Part shown: piece by piece, positions 27,049 to 36,851 of the stretch
Numbering within the stretch: position 1 is the stretch's first letter
How the letters are laid out: each line of letters begins with the position of its first letter
Source of the DNA: a candidate division TA06 bacterium SM23_40
Lineage (GTDB): Bacteria > LJUI01 > SM1-40
Direction of reading: 5' to 3'
NCBI GenBank assembly: GCA_001303705.1
Contig: LJUI01000003.1
Location: 1 to 56,195, forward strand
DNA: 56,195 nucleotides
Translations under genes and position numbers: made by a program
Notes under the pieces: generated by a model
Databases searched by the model: none
Told to the model about the DNA's origin: nothing
What the model saw: the letters and a program-made list of their open reading frames with translations, nothing else

Positions 27049-27078
27049 ATACTACCCCAGCCGCTCTCGCGCTGTCAA
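27049..27078 (-). promoter_or_regulatory. sigma70-type promoter of nrdR-rnf-tatC
   Basis: Minus strand: TTGACA (27078-27073), 18 bp, TAGTAT (27054-27049). The predicted start near 27042 gives a leader of about 36 nt before nrdR. Confidence 0.65.
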
Positions 27079-27242
27079 CCCAATAATCCCGCGATCCCGG
27101 AATGTACCCCGAAGAACGCACTCCTCTCGTGCAGATATGACGTCACAGACCCCGCACAGCACGAAACCCCCGGGAGATGCGCCCCACTCAGCAGGGGCGG
27201 CAGCCCCCTCAGGACTTGCCGTCTGCGATGAGGAAATCTCGA

Positions 27243-27263
27243 TTGCGCGGACAGTCCGCGCAA
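27243..27263. other. perfect short palindrome hairpin in the nrdR-DUF1015 gap
   Basis: TTGCGCGGA (27243-27251), loop CAG, TCCGCGCAA (27255-27263). It lies about 95 nt downstream of the DUF1015 stop with no T-tract, so it is a hairpin or operator rather than a clear terminator. The rest of the 27079-27356 gap shows no credible gene. Confidence 0.5.
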
Positions 27264-27356
27264 CGGCGGGGAGGACCAACATCAACAGAAAGCTCCGGAC
27301 CCTGAGTCGACAGAGTGCCGCCGTCGATGAGATTCGGTTAACCGACGTGCCGCCTC

Positions 27357-28682
27357 TTATTCGACGAGATAGATCCGGCAAGCCACAAGGCCCGTGAGCA
27401 CCTTCGGATAGAAGTAGGTCGACTTTTGAGGCATTCGCTCTCGGTTGATTGCTATCGCCTTCACTTCCCCGATCCGCGTGGCGTTCATGAGGAATGATAA
27501 CTGGTACTTGCGGCTATCGACTTCCGCGATCGCTTCAGCATCGTCTCTCGTATACTTGATGTGCTCCTCGACTTTCTCCGGGGTGACGCCCATAACGCGA
27601 TCGAGGACAAGCGTATGCAGGATGGCGACATCGAGTCGACGCCACTCTCTGGAGCGGTCAGCCACGCCGAAACTGTCGGCATAGCTCTCGTCCCGCAGCC
27701 CGAATAGGTGATAGGTGCCCCCGCCTGTGTACAGGCCGAATACGTGCCCGTCCGCCCCTCTCGACTCCAGCTCCCGGATGAACGCTGCCACTGCTCCCTC
27801 ACCCTTGCCACCTGCGAACGGCTCGACCCAGAAGTGCTCCTGGAGCTCGCTGAGAAACGTATCCCGGTCGAAATCCTCGAGCCCGTACACAAACCGATGC
27901 GTAGGGAAGATCGAGAGTCCCTCATCATCCATGTTGACGAACGTCATCATCACATTCTCGAAGCTCTCCGCCCCCTCACACTTCATCCCCTGTGCACGCA
28001 TCTCATTCCGGTATGTGAGAGCCGTCTCATAGCGGTGATGCCCGTCGGCTATGAACAGAGGCTGGCCGGCCATTCCTTCTGTCACTCTGCCGATAACGTC
28101 CTCGTCTTCTATCCGCCACATCTTCTGGCGGACACCGTCATCGAACACGAAATCGGCCAGCGGAGAAGTTTCTGCAGCCGCGCTCCCGAGGAGACCGTTT
28201 ATCACCTTTTTCGGATCGGAATAGAGGACGAAGATCTGGCCGAAGAATGCCTGCGTCGCTCGCATCAGATTGAGGCGATCCTGTTTCGGCTTTGCCAGCG
28301 TCTTCTCATGTGGCACGACCCCCTCGCCCAGCTCCTCGATCCGGGTCATGGCGACAAACCCGCGCCTCACCTTTGTGCCTCCGCGGACCTTATACTCCTG
28401 ATCCCAGAGATAGAGCCCCGGCCGCCCGTCCTCGACGAGCACGCCCTCGGCGAGCCACCGAGTGAAGTATTCGCCCGCCCGCTGGTACTTGTTGCGTTTC
28501 TCATCGTCGCCCGACTCATCCTTGCCCCGAATGATGCGCACGATATTGTCCTCGCTCCTGCCATAGAATCGCTCCTGATCCTGGGGCGAGATGACATCGT
28601 ACGGCGGAGTGACGAGCAGCCTCGGATCTCCTACCTTGCTGACGTCATAGCGAATCCCGCGAAATGGAAAGATCTTCGCCAT
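27357..28682 (-). CDS. DUF1015 family protein
   Basis: The product is 441 aa, normal for DUF1015. Conserved patterns: PFRGIRYD at the start, TPPYDVISPQDQERFY, the ADGHHRYETAL motif mid-protein and YFYPKVLTGLV at the end. ATG 28682 has GAGGTAGGAT upstream. The family is widespread in anaerobes, commonly next to serA and the class V aminotransferase gene as here, suggesting a link to serine metabolism, but its activity is not known to me. It is the last gene of the run that begins at the Rex-type promoter. Confidence 0.93.
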   Translation of the reverse strand: MAKIFPFRGIRYDVSKVGDPRLLVTPPYDVISPQDQERFYGRSEDNIVRIIRGKDESGDDEKRNKYQRAGEYFTRWLAEGVLVEDGRPGLYLWDQEYKVRGGTKVRRGFVAMTRIEELGEGVVPHEKTLAKPKQDRLNLMRATQAFFGQIFVLYSDPKKVINGLLGSAAAETSPLADFVFDDGVRQKMWRIEDEDVIGRVTEGMAGQPLFIADGHHRYETALTYRNEMRAQGMKCEGAESFENVMMTFVNMDDEGLSIFPTHRFVYGLEDFDRDTFLSELQEHFWVEPFAGGKGEGAVAAFIRELESRGADGHVFGLYTGGGTYHLFGLRDESYADSFGVADRSREWRRLDVAILHTLVLDRVMGVTPEKVEEHIKYTRDDAEAIAEVDSRKYQLSFLMNATRIGEVKAIAINRERMPQKSTYFYPKVLTGLVACRIYLVE

Positions 28683-28750
28683 CGAATCCTACCTCATACT
28701 CTATATGTTCAACAGACGAGCCGCAAAGCCGCCCCGGATGCCTGTCAGAC

Positions 28751-29674
28751 CTATGCCCGCTGAACGCCCAGCCCCTCGAGGACGCGATCGACAACCTCTA
28801 TCCCCACTCGATACTGACCTTCGATAGTGGCAGCACCAATGTGGGGGGTGCCGATCACCTGATCGAGACCCATGAGCTTGTGCTCACCCGGCGGTTCGGT
28901 CTCGAACACATCGAGCGCGGCTCCCGCCACCTGATCCCCCACGATAGCGTCGTACAGCGCGTTCTCGTCGATCGTCCCTCCCCGGGCACAATTGATGATC
29001 CGCACCCCCTTCTTCATCTTCGCGAACTCGCGCTGGCCCAGGAGATGCGTCGTCTCCTCGGTCTTGGGGAGGTGGAGGCTGATGAAATCGGACTTCTCCA
29101 GCAGCTCGTCGAGGGGCACGAGCTTCACCTGCACGTCGCCAAGGTCTGCCTGGGTGATGTAGGGATCGTACCCCAGCACGGTCATGCCGAGCGCTGCCGC
29201 CCGCTTCGCGAGCTCGCGGCCGATCCGTCCGGTCCCGATAATGCCGAGCGTCTTGTTGTACAGCTCTACTCCCTTCAGGGCCTTCTTCTCCCACTTCCCC
29301 GCCTTGAGGCCTGCGGTCCCCTTCGGGATCTGGCGAGACAGGGCAAACATGTGTGCCAGGGCAAGCTCGGCTACCGAAATCGAGCTCGCTGCCGGCGTGT
29401 TGACAACCTTGATCCCTGCCTTCTCGGCCGCCTTGACATCGATATTGTCGAGGCCGATGCCCGCGCGCCCGATCACCTTCAGGTTCTTCCCGGCCGCGAC
29501 GACATCACCGGTCACTTTAGTGGCACTCCGCACAACAATCGCGTCGTACTCCCCGATGGCGCCGACCAATTCCTCGGGAGTCATCTCCGTCTTCACGTCT
29601 ACCGCGACTCCCTGTGCGGCCTTCAGGCGTTCGAGCGCCTCCGGGGCCAGTGGGTCAGAAACGAGTATCTTCAT
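28751..29674 (-). CDS. serA: D-3-phosphoglycerate dehydrogenase (short form)
   Basis: The product is 307 aa, lacking the C-terminal ACT/ASB domains of long SerA, so it is probably not allosterically inhibited by serine. Start ATG 29674 has GGAGGTGA about 7 nt upstream; the frame is open to 29761. D-2-hydroxyacid dehydrogenase motifs: IVVRSATKVT, GRAGIGLDNID, the NAD fold GIIGTGRIGRELAKRA, and the catalytic Arg, Glu and His in INCARGGTID, DVFETEPP and TPHIGAAT. It oxidises 3-phosphoglycerate, first step to serine. The upstream aminotransferase gene supplies the second step. Confidence 0.95.
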   Translation of the reverse strand: MKILVSDPLAPEALERLKAAQGVAVDVKTEMTPEELVGAIGEYDAIVVRSATKVTGDVVAAGKNLKVIGRAGIGLDNIDVKAAEKAGIKVVNTPAASSISVAELALAHMFALSRQIPKGTAGLKAGKWEKKALKGVELYNKTLGIIGTGRIGRELAKRAAALGMTVLGYDPYITQADLGDVQVKLVPLDELLEKSDFISLHLPKTEETTHLLGQREFAKMKKGVRIINCARGGTIDENALYDAIVGDQVAGAALDVFETEPPGEHKLMGLDQVIGTPHIGAATIEGQYRVGIEVVDRVLEGLGVQRA

Positions 29675-29730
29675 CTCAATTTCACCTCCGCATGCCGCTG
29701 CACTACAGCGATCCTGGTGGGACCTGTCGG

Positions 29731-30801
29731 CTAGCTCAGCCCGAGTATCTCGTCGATCCACCCGAGGAGTTCATTCAACTCATCCAGGGTCGTATCGCCC
29801 ATATGAGCGATGCGAAATGCCTTCTCTTTGGTCTTTCCGTAGCCGTTCGAAATCACTGCTCCCCGCTTCGCCAGCTCCTCATTGAGCCCAGCTACGCTGA
29901 TCTCGCGGGTGTTGACATAGGTCGTCAGGGTCACCGACTCATACCCGGGCTGCGCGTACAGGGCGAAATGCTTCTTCCCCCAGTCGCGTGCGACCTTCGC
30001 CATCTGCCCGTGACGCGCGAACCGCTGCTCCAACCCTTCTCTGAACATGTCGTCCATCTGCTTGTTGAGGGCGAACAGGTGAGGGATCGAGGGAGTTGTC
30101 GGCGTTTGGACCTTGTCCCAGTACTTGCGGAAGACAAGGAAGTCGAAATAGTACCCTCGATGCGGCACCTTCTTCGCCTTCTCGAGAGCGCGATCCGACA
30201 CGGAGAAGACCGCGAGCCCGGGCGGCAGGGCGAATGCTTTCTGAAGCCCGGCGAGGCACACATCGAGACCCCACCCGTCAACATCGATCTTCACTCCTGC
30301 CATCGAACTCACCGCATCGACCGCGAGCAGCACATCGGGGTACTTCTCTTTCATCATCTGGGCGACTTCCCGAATCGGGTTCATCACCCCGGTCGATGTC
30401 TCGTTGTGGACGATGATCACCGTTTCGTGGCCGCCCTTCTTCAGTTTCTCATCGACCATCTCGGGCAGGATCGCCCTTCCCCACTCGACCTCAAGGCGGT
30501 CTGTCTCCTTCCCGTTCGCCTCCGCGATCTCCGCCCAGCGCTCGCTGAACGCACCGCAGTAGCACGCCAGCACTTTCTTCTCGACAAGGTTTCTCACCAC
30601 GCCCTCCATCACACCAGTAGATGACGAGGTGGACATAAAGACGTGGTCCTTTGTGTACAAAAGCTTCTGTACCTTCGGCGTCACCTCGCCGAGCAGCTGG
30701 GAGAACTCCTTTGACCGATGGCCGATCATCGGCGTTCCCATGTGCTTGAGCATCTCCGGCCGCACCTCTGTCGGACCGGGAATGAAGAGCTTCTTGTGCA
30801 T
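29731..30801 (-). CDS. class V aminotransferase (serine-pyruvate/phosphoserine type)
   Basis: The product is 356 aa. It belongs to the PLP fold-type I class V group: FIPGPTEVRPEML start, STSSSTGVMEGVVRNL, HNETSTGVMNPI, the PLP aspartate in AVDAVSSMAGV, and the Schiff-base Lys in GLQKAFALPPG. Family members are alanine-glyoxylate or serine-pyruvate aminotransferases; in several organisms this form, not SerC, makes phosphoserine. Being 56 nt upstream of serA supports the latter use. No serB is in the window. Confidence 0.93.
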   Translation of the reverse strand: MHKKLFIPGPTEVRPEMLKHMGTPMIGHRSKEFSQLLGEVTPKVQKLLYTKDHVFMSTSSSTGVMEGVVRNLVEKKVLACYCGAFSERWAEIAEANGKETDRLEVEWGRAILPEMVDEKLKKGGHETVIIVHNETSTGVMNPIREVAQMMKEKYPDVLLAVDAVSSMAGVKIDVDGWGLDVCLAGLQKAFALPPGLAVFSVSDRALEKAKKVPHRGYYFDFLVFRKYWDKVQTPTTPSIPHLFALNKQMDDMFREGLEQRFARHGQMAKVARDWGKKHFALYAQPGYESVTLTTYVNTREISVAGLNEELAKRGAVISNGYGKTKEKAFRIAHMGDTTLDELNELLGWIDEILGLS

Positions 30802-30878
30802 CTCGTCTCCCCCTTAGTCTCTGGTCTCTGAGCCCTTCCAGACTGAAATTGAACGATCCTCGCCGACGCCCCGGGCTC

Positions 30879-31334
30879 CTACCCGCGGCACCGCGATTCT
30901 GCCTCGAACTGACTGATCTTCTCGATACGTCTCTGATGGCGCCCACCGTCGAAGGAAGTGGACAACCACTCCTTCACCATCATTACTGCCTGGTCGTGGT
31001 CGGTGAAGTCGGCCGCCAGCACGAGAACGTTGGCATCGTTATGTTGGCGTGACAGCCGGGCGATCTTCATATCGAGACAGAGCGCAGCCCGGATTCCTGC
31101 GACCTTGTTGGCGGCGATGCTGTGGCCGATCCCACTGGCGCAGATGAGCACGCCGCGCTCATGTTCACCCTTCTGAACAGATTCTGCAACTGCAAACGCA
31201 CTATCCGGATAGTCACACGACTCCTCGCTCTCCGTACCAAAGTCGGTGACCGGAATCCCTTCCTCCCGGAGGGCGCGGATTACTTTCTCCTTGAGGCTGT
31301 ACCCACGGTGATCCGCTCCGATGGCTATCCTCAT
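30879..31334 (-). CDS. rpiB: ribose-5-phosphate isomerase B
   Basis: The product is 151 aa, normal size. RpiB/LacB features: IAIGADHRGYSLKE at the N terminus, DFGTESEESCDYPD, the catalytic-Cys loop ICASGIGHSIAANKVAGIRAAL, and HNDANVLVL. It interconverts ribose-5-phosphate and ribulose-5-phosphate in the non-oxidative pentose phosphate pathway. It lies between ilvE and the class V aminotransferase gene in the same run. Confidence 0.96.
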   Translation of the reverse strand: MRIAIGADHRGYSLKEKVIRALREEGIPVTDFGTESEESCDYPDSAFAVAESVQKGEHERGVLICASGIGHSIAANKVAGIRAALCLDMKIARLSRQHNDANVLVLAADFTDHDQAVMMVKEWLSTSFDGGRHQRRIEKISQFEAESRCRG

Positions 31335-31388
31335 CGCTCTCTCGCTCCCTGGCTTCAGAGAACGTGCTCGCTTGCCGACCGCAGACTC

Positions 31389-32303
31389 CTACACATACGT
31401 CAGCCAGCCGTACTTATCTCTCCGCTGACCGGACGCCACACCGAAATACTGCTTCTGCAGTTGTGCTGTCACCGGTCCCCGCTTCCCCGTGGCGATTGCG
31501 ATCTTGTCGATGGAGCGGATCGGTGTGATCTCGGCCGCGCTCCCCGTGAAGAAGACCTCCTCTGCCATGTATAGCCATTCTCGGGGGATGAGGTGCTGTC
31601 TCACCTCGATTTTGTTGTCGCGGGCCAACCTGATCACCGAATCGCGCGTGATCCCCGGCAGGATGGACGCGCCGAGTGGCGGAGTGTACAGCTCCCCCTT
31701 CCACAGAATAAACAGGTTCTCGCCACTGCCTTCGGAGACATAGCCGGCGACATCGAGCGCGATCCCCTCGACGAAGCCATAGAGGAGGGCCTCCATCTTG
31801 ATCAGCTGCGAGTTCATATAGTTGGCACCCGTCTTGGCCATTGCCGGGAATGTGTTGGGCGCCATGCGCTGCCACGACGAGACCATCACATCTACGCCTT
31901 GCTCCACCGCCTCCGGGCCCAGGTACTGCCCCCATTCCCACACGGCAACCGCCACGTCGACCGGACAGTTGAACGGACTCACCCCCATCTCCCCATATCC
32001 CCGATAGACCAGCGGGCGGATGTAGCACGACTTCAGCCGGTTCCTCCGTATCGTCTCGAGGATCGCCTCATTGATCTCCTCGGGAGTATGGGGGATGTCC
32101 ATGCGGTAGATCCTGGCCGAATGGAATAACCGCTGGGTGTGGTCCTCTAACCTGAACACAGCCGGGCCCTTTTTCGTCTTGTAGCAACGCATACCCTCGA
32201 ATACGCTCGACCCGTAATGTAGCCCGTGCGTCAGCACGTGCACCTGAGCCTCGTCCCAGGGCACGAATTCCCCGTTCATCCAGATGACCTTCGCCTTCTT
32301 CAT
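31389..32303 (-). CDS. ilvE: branched-chain amino acid aminotransferase
   Basis: The product is 304 aa. Start ATG 32303 has GAGGAGGAC 6 nt upstream; the frame is open to 32360. Class IV PLP features: [25 protein letters not shown] (key: [14 protein letters not shown]), [11 protein letters not shown] around the PLP Lys, the Glu of [11 protein letters not shown] and the phosphate-binding [11 protein letters not shown]. It performs the last step of Leu/Ile/Val synthesis or the first step of their breakdown. In this operon of acyl-CoA genes, degradation of branched-chain amino acids is plausible. Confidence 0.95.
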   Translation of the reverse strand: MKKAKVIWMNGEFVPWDEAQVHVLTHGLHYGSSVFEGMRCYKTKKGPAVFRLEDHTQRLFHSARIYRMDIPHTPEEINEAILETIRRNRLKSCYIRPLVYRGYGEMGVSPFNCPVDVAVAVWEWGQYLGPEAVEQGVDVMVSSWQRMAPNTFPAMAKTGANYMNSQLIKMEALLYGFVEGIALDVAGYVSEGSGENLFILWKGELYTPPLGASILPGITRDSVIRLARDNKIEVRQHLIPREWLYMAEEVFFTGSAAEITPIRSIDKIAIATGKRGPVTAQLQKQYFGVASGQRRDKYGWLTYV

Positions 32304-32419
32304 AGACGTCCTCCTCCTCGCTGTCGGCTTCGGCCGGCAGAGACCTCGCGGTCTCCCCACAGCTGCTCGCGGCGTGAGAGCGGCGGCATCGATCCCGCTG
32401 CAGCCAGAGCCGCATCACC

Positions 32420-33274
32420 TCACGCTGAGTAATCGTAGAATCCGCTCGCGGTCTTTCGCCCGAGACGCCCTGCCGCGACCATCTTCCTCAGCAGCGGACA
32501 GGGACGGTATTTCGAGTCACTGTACCCGGAATAAAGGACTTCCATGATGTGGAGGCAGACGTCGAGCCCGATGAGATCGGCCAGCGCCAGAGGACCCATG
32601 GGGTGATTCATGCCCAACTTCATGACAGTATCGATCGCCTCCCGATCGGCCACCCCCTCCATGAGGCAATAGATCGCCTCATTGATCATGGGCATCAGCA
32701 CCCGATTCGAGACGAAGCCGGGGTAGTCCTGCACCTCGACCGGCGTCTTCCCGACACGCGTGGCGAGTGCCTCCACCGCCTGGTAAGTCACGTCGCTCGT
32801 CGCCAGACCGCGTATGATCTCGACGAGCTTCATGACCGGCACGGGATTCATGAAATGCATGCCGATGACTTTGTCCGCGCGGCCGGTCGCCGCCGCGATA
32901 TCGGTGATCGAGATCGATGATGTGTTCGTCGCCAGTATGACCTCTTTGCCTGCCAGGCCATCGAGTTCAGCGAATATCTTCCGCTTCAGATCGCGATCCT
33001 CGATCACCGCCTCGATCACGAACTGAGTTTCCTTCACGGCCGAGAGGGACGTTGCCGTGCTCACGCGCCTCAGGGCCTCCGTACTCTGCTGCTCTGTTAT
33101 AGCTTCTTTCTTCACGAGCCTGGCCAGGCTCTTCTCCATCGTCTTCCGCGCGCGATCGAGCACCTCATCGCTCACATCGATAAGGGTGACATCTATTCCA
33201 GAGGCCGCACAGACCTGGGCAATCCCGCTGCCCATCGTCCCGGCGCCGACGATTCCGACACGTGAGATCTCCAT
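32420..33274 (-). CDS. 3-hydroxybutyryl-CoA dehydrogenase
   Basis: The product is 284 aa, the usual single-function size. ATG 33274 has GGAGGGG 7 nt upstream. The NAD fold VGIVGAGTMGSGIAQVCA opens the protein, followed by the catalytic His/Glu region GMHFMNPVPVMKLVEII and the dimerising C-terminal domain (DYPGFVSNRVLMPMINEAI, LGMNHPMGPLALADLIGLD). It interconverts acetoacetyl-CoA and 3-hydroxybutyryl-CoA with NAD(H). Immediately after the thiolase gene, as in butyrate or acetoacetyl-CoA pathways; control by Rex would fit its NADH dependence. Confidence 0.96.
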   Translation of the reverse strand: MEISRVGIVGAGTMGSGIAQVCAASGIDVTLIDVSDEVLDRARKTMEKSLARLVKKEAITEQQSTEALRRVSTATSLSAVKETQFVIEAVIEDRDLKRKIFAELDGLAGKEVILATNTSSISITDIAAATGRADKVIGMHFMNPVPVMKLVEIIRGLATSDVTYQAVEALATRVGKTPVEVQDYPGFVSNRVLMPMINEAIYCLMEGVADREAIDTVMKLGMNHPMGPLALADLIGLDVCLHIMEVLYSGYSDSKYRPCPLLRKMVAAGRLGRKTASGFYDYSA

Positions 33275-33325
33275 CAACACTCCCCTCCGAATCGTGGTGA
33301 TCGAAAACCCGTGGCGACACGGCCC

Positions 33326-34519
33326 CTACACCATCTCCACCGACATGGCCACGGCGTGCCCTCCGCCCAGACAGAGAACCGCAAGGCCCTTCTTCTTCTT
33401 CCTATCCTTGAGTGCGTAGAGCAACGTGACGAGCACTCTCGCTCCTGACGCCCCTATCGGGTGGCCGAGGGCCACTGCCCCGCCGTGTATGTTGACACGA
33501 TCCCAATCCCACCCCAGCTCCTTCCCGTCGGCGAGCGCCTGAGCGCTGAATGCCTCGTTGAGTTCGATGAGATCGTAGTCGCCGATCGACGCACCCGTCT
33601 TCTCCATCAGCTTGCGCACCGCATAGATCGGGGCATAGAAGAGCATCTTCGGTTCGGTACCGGCGACGGCATATCCCGTTATGGTCGCCATCGGCGCGAT
33701 CTTCCTGCGATCGGCCTCCTCCCGCGACATGACCACAACCGCCGCTGCGCCATCGTTGAGTCCGGGCGCATTGCCCGCGGTGACGGTCCCGTCTTTCTTG
33801 AACGCGGGTCGGAGCTTGGCGAGCTTCTCGATAGAAATGTCCTCGCGTGGACGCTCGTCGGTATCAAAGATGATCGGATCGCCCTTCCGCTGCGGTACCT
33901 CGACAGGGACGATCTCCTGTTTGAACTTCCCCCCGGCTATGGCCGCCAGCGCTTTCTTGTGGCTATTGTAGGCATACTCGTCCTGTTCTTCCCGCGTGAT
34001 CTTCGAGCGCTCCGCGGTGAACTCGGCGGACATGCCCATGTGCTTGTCCTCGAATGCGCACCAGAGCCCATCGTGAATCACCCCGTCGACGAGCTCGGCA
34101 TTCCCCATGCGCAGGCCGGTTCTGGCCTTAGGGAGGTAATAGGGAACCTGGCTCATGCTCTCCAGTCCCCCGGCGACGACGATCTCCGCATCCCCGAGAG
34201 CGATCGCCTGGGCCCCGAGCATGACTGCCTTCAGACCCGAGCCACACACCTTGTTGATCGTCATCACAGCAATCTCCGCAGGGATCCCGCCGGCAATCGC
34301 CGCCTGCCGTGCCGGTGCCTGCCCGATGCCTCCGCTTACGACGTTCCCCATGATCACTTCATCGACCTCGCCGGCCTCGATGCCGGCACGGCGGACCGTC
34401 TCCTCGATGACCTTCGCCCCAAGCTGGGGCGCCGTCAGCGGAGCGAGCGTCCCGAGAAACTCTCCCACAGCCGTCCGCACGCCTGACACCAGAACGACCT
34501 CGCGCCTATCGACCGACAT
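33326..34519 (-). CDS. acetyl-CoA acetyltransferase (thiolase)
   Basis: The product is 397 aa. ATG 34519 is chosen for AAAGGAG 7 nt upstream; the open frame reaches 34585. All thiolase active-site parts are present: nucleophilic Cys in [38 protein letters not shown]-like [18 protein letters not shown], His in [14 protein letters not shown] and the second Cys in [12 protein letters not shown]. It condenses two acetyl-CoA or cleaves 3-ketoacyl-CoA. Second gene of the Rex-type operon. Confidence 0.97.
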   Translation of the reverse strand: MSVDRREVVLVSGVRTAVGEFLGTLAPLTAPQLGAKVIEETVRRAGIEAGEVDEVIMGNVVSGGIGQAPARQAAIAGGIPAEIAVMTINKVCGSGLKAVMLGAQAIALGDAEIVVAGGLESMSQVPYYLPKARTGLRMGNAELVDGVIHDGLWCAFEDKHMGMSAEFTAERSKITREEQDEYAYNSHKKALAAIAGGKFKQEIVPVEVPQRKGDPIIFDTDERPREDISIEKLAKLRPAFKKDGTVTAGNAPGLNDGAAAVVVMSREEADRRKIAPMATITGYAVAGTEPKMLFYAPIYAVRKLMEKTGASIGDYDLIELNEAFSAQALADGKELGWDWDRVNIHGGAVALGHPIGASGARVLVTLLYALKDRKKKKGLAVLCLGGGHAVAMSVEMV

Positions 34520-34599
34520 TGTGTGCTCCTTTCTACTTCGTTTCCTCTCTTTCGTCCGTCTCCTCTCTCTCGCCCGTCTCATCACTCCAGATCTGGCAC

Positions 34600-35454
34600 C
34601 TAGACCTCCTGCTCCAGCGTGAACCTCCCTTCAGTCTCTCTCAGGTAGCCAGCTCTCACCTTCGTATCGTGCGCCGGGATCACAAGCCATCCCTCACCGA
34701 TGGCATGTCGATAGATGTTCCGCTTCGCCTCCAGTGTCTCCAGGGGACGTACGTCGAATGCCGTAGCGTAGGCGAGCGGAGTATGATGTACCGTGGGAAG
34801 AATATCTGAACAGATTACCGCGGTCTGGCCCTTCGACACGACCAACACAACTTGATGGCCGCCACTATGGCCGCCTGTGAACTGAGTTCGAACTCCTACT
34901 GCGACCTCCGTTTCTCCATCGACGAGCTCGACCAGATCATGCCCGGCGAGGGGCATGAAGTCATCTTCGAAGTACGCCGTGCGCGTCTTCTCGTTCGGGT
35001 TGCGGGCATACTCCCACTCCTGTCTCTGCACGATATGCCGTGCGTTGGGGAATGACGGCACTACTTCGCCTTCCTCTTCGACCCGTGTACATGCTCCTGC
35101 GTGATCGAAGTGGAGGTGGGTAAGAACTACCGTCCCGATCTCTGTCCGATCGATCCCCAACTCCGCCAGACACTGGTCGAGGACGAGCGATCTATCGAGA
35201 TTGTAAATCTTCCTCGTCTTCTCGTCATACTTGTCACCGATTCCGGGGTCAACGAGGATCCACCCGCCTTCAGTGTCGATGAGCACGGGATTGATCGCGA
35301 GCTCCATACGATTGCGCTCATCCGCCGGACAGACCTTACTCCATAGTACCTTCGGAACAGCGCCGAAGATCGAGCCTGCATCCACCCAGAAACTGCCATC
35401 GCGCACGAAGTAGATGCTGAAATCTCCCAGGTGAAGGTGTTGGACTCTCGCCAT
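34600..35454 (-). CDS. MBL-fold metallo-hydrolase
   Basis: The product is 284 aa. Metal ligands are visible: THLHFDHAG (HxHxDH), a later His in GGHSGGH, the bridging Asp in ICSDILPT and the final His in PAHD. The N terminus (LHLGDFSIYFVRDGSF) and VLIDTEGGWILVDPG resemble lactonase/quorum-quenching-type or general hydrolase members, so the substrate stays open. It is the first gene after the Rex-type promoter; leader about 110 nt. A role in thioester or lactone hydrolysis within this acyl-CoA operon is a guess. Confidence 0.9.
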   Translation of the reverse strand: MARVQHLHLGDFSIYFVRDGSFWVDAGSIFGAVPKVLWSKVCPADERNRMELAINPVLIDTEGGWILVDPGIGDKYDEKTRKIYNLDRSLVLDQCLAELGIDRTEIGTVVLTHLHFDHAGACTRVEEEGEVVPSFPNARHIVQRQEWEYARNPNEKTRTAYFEDDFMPLAGHDLVELVDGETEVAVGVRTQFTGGHSGGHQVVLVVSKGQTAVICSDILPTVHHTPLAYATAFDVRPLETLEAKRNIYRHAIGEGWLVIPAHDTKVRAGYLRETEGRFTLEQEV

Positions 35455-35551
35455 CACTCTCCCACTCTTCTTCCCGCGCCGGCCGGAACCGGCGCAGAAA
35501 TCCCTGTCGCACGCCCATTCTCTGTAAGTCGTCCGGGCGGTGATGGAATCC

Positions 35552-35569
35552 TTGTGAAAAAGTTCACAA
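35552..35569. promoter_or_regulatory. Rex-type operator (perfect palindrome)
   Basis: TTGTGAA-AAAG-TTCACAA matches all 14 fixed positions of the Rex consensus TTGTGAAnnnnTTCACAA. It lies just downstream of the -10 (35575-35580), over the expected transcription start on the minus strand, where a bound repressor would block RNA polymerase. Rex releases DNA when NADH is high. No rex gene is in the window. Confidence 0.75.
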
Positions 35570-35574
35570 AGTTG

Positions 35575-35603
35575 ATGTTATCTTCTCTCCCGGCTGGCGT
35601 CAA
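35575..35603 (-). promoter_or_regulatory. sigma70-type promoter of the MBL-thiolase-HBDH operon
   Basis: Minus strand: TTGACG (35603-35598), 17 bp, TAACAT (35580-35575), followed directly by the Rex-type operator. Confidence 0.7.
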
Positions 35604-35699
35604 GCCAAATCGTCAGGCGGTGCAGGCAGTTTGCCCGGGAAGCACCGACGTGGGGTATGGATCGGGGGGTGCGGATCGGGAGAACGTCAGACCACACGC

Positions 35700-36833
35700 T
35701 CAGCGAAGAAGCTCGCGAGCAATCACCAAGCGCTGGATCTCACTCGTCCCCTCGCCGATCTCGGTCAACTTGGCATCCCTGAAATAGCGCTCTACTGGAT
35801 AGTCCTTCATGTACCCGTACCCACCATGTATCTGGATCGCGTCAGTCGTCGCCTTCATTGCCACCCGCGACGCAAACAGCTTCGCCATCGCCGATTCAGT
35901 GATGAACGGCTGGCCCGCGTCCTCCAGCGTCGCTCCATGGTAGATGAGCTGCCGCGCCGCCTCGATCTCGGTGGCCATATCAGCAAGCATGAACTGGATC
36001 GCCTGAATCTCCCCGATCGGCTTGCCGAATTGGACGCGTTCCTTAGAGTAGGCGATGCTCGCGTCGAGCGCGCCCTGAGCGATACCCAGGGCCATGGCAG
36101 CGATCGAAATCCTGCCCCCGTCGAGGATAGTGAGAAACTGCTTATATCCCTCGCCCTCATTGCCCAGGAGGTTCTCCCTCGGCAGACGACAGTCCTCGAA
36201 GATGAGTTCTGAGGTGACCGAGCCCCGCAGCCCCATCTTCTTCTCTTTCTTGCCCGGGCTGAACCCAGGAGTCCCCTTTTCGACGATGAACGAGCTGATG
36301 CCCCGCTTCCCCTTACTCTTGTCGGTAACAGCGGTAATGACAGTCATCTCGGCAATCGAGCCGCTCGTTACGAATGTCTTCCTTCCGTTGATTACCCATT
36401 CGTCGCCATCCAGCACAGCTCTGGTCTTCGTCGCCCCCGCGTCGCTTCCCGCCTCGGGCTCGGTCAACCCGAACGCTCCGAGCCATTCGCCTTTGGCCAG
36501 CGGGACGAGATACTTCTGCTTCTGCTCCTCGGTCCCGAAGAGATGGATTGAATTCGCCCCCAGCGAGACATGAGCGGCGAGCGTGATTCCGGTCGAGCCG
36601 CAGACGCGTGATACCTCCTCTACGGCAATTGTATAAGAGAGTGCGTCGAGCCCGGCCCCGCCGTACTTCTCCGGAAACGGAATGCCCATGATGCCCAACT
36701 CACCCATCTGTTTCACAACATCCCATGAGAATTCCTCTTTCTCATCGATCTCGGCAGCTCGCGGGGCAACCACCCGCAGCGCGAACTCGCGGATCCACTC
36801 CCTGAACTCCTGATGCTCCTGGCTGAGTATCAA
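35700..36833 (-). CDS. acyl-CoA dehydrogenase
   Basis: The product is 377 aa, the normal size for short/branched-chain acyl-CoA dehydrogenases. TTG 36833 is the start, with AAGGAGG 7 nt upstream. Motifs: [13 protein letters not shown] (FAD site), [29 protein letters not shown]-like helix, [22 protein letters not shown] and [15 protein letters not shown]. It introduces the alpha-beta double bond in acyl-CoA, passing electrons to an electron-transfer flavoprotein, whose genes are not in the window. It ends the mutA-epimerase-DUF4190 gene run. Confidence 0.95.
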   Translation of the reverse strand: MILSQEHQEFREWIREFALRVVAPRAAEIDEKEEFSWDVVKQMGELGIMGIPFPEKYGGAGLDALSYTIAVEEVSRVCGSTGITLAAHVSLGANSIHLFGTEEQKQKYLVPLAKGEWLGAFGLTEPEAGSDAGATKTRAVLDGDEWVINGRKTFVTSGSIAEMTVITAVTDKSKGKRGISSFIVEKGTPGFSPGKKEKKMGLRGSVTSELIFEDCRLPRENLLGNEGEGYKQFLTILDGGRISIAAMALGIAQGALDASIAYSKERVQFGKPIGEIQAIQFMLADMATEIEAARQLIYHGATLEDAGQPFITESAMAKLFASRVAMKATTDAIQIHGGYGYMKDYPVERYFRDAKLTEIGEGTSEIQRLVIARELLR

Positions 36834-36851
36834 TCGAATTCCTCCTTCATC

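Noticed and set aside
27052-27381. 109-codon minus frame between DUF1015 and nrdR
   Set aside because: It overlaps the DUF1015 stop and contains the nrdR promoter; no ribosome site or family match, although it has a CxxC.
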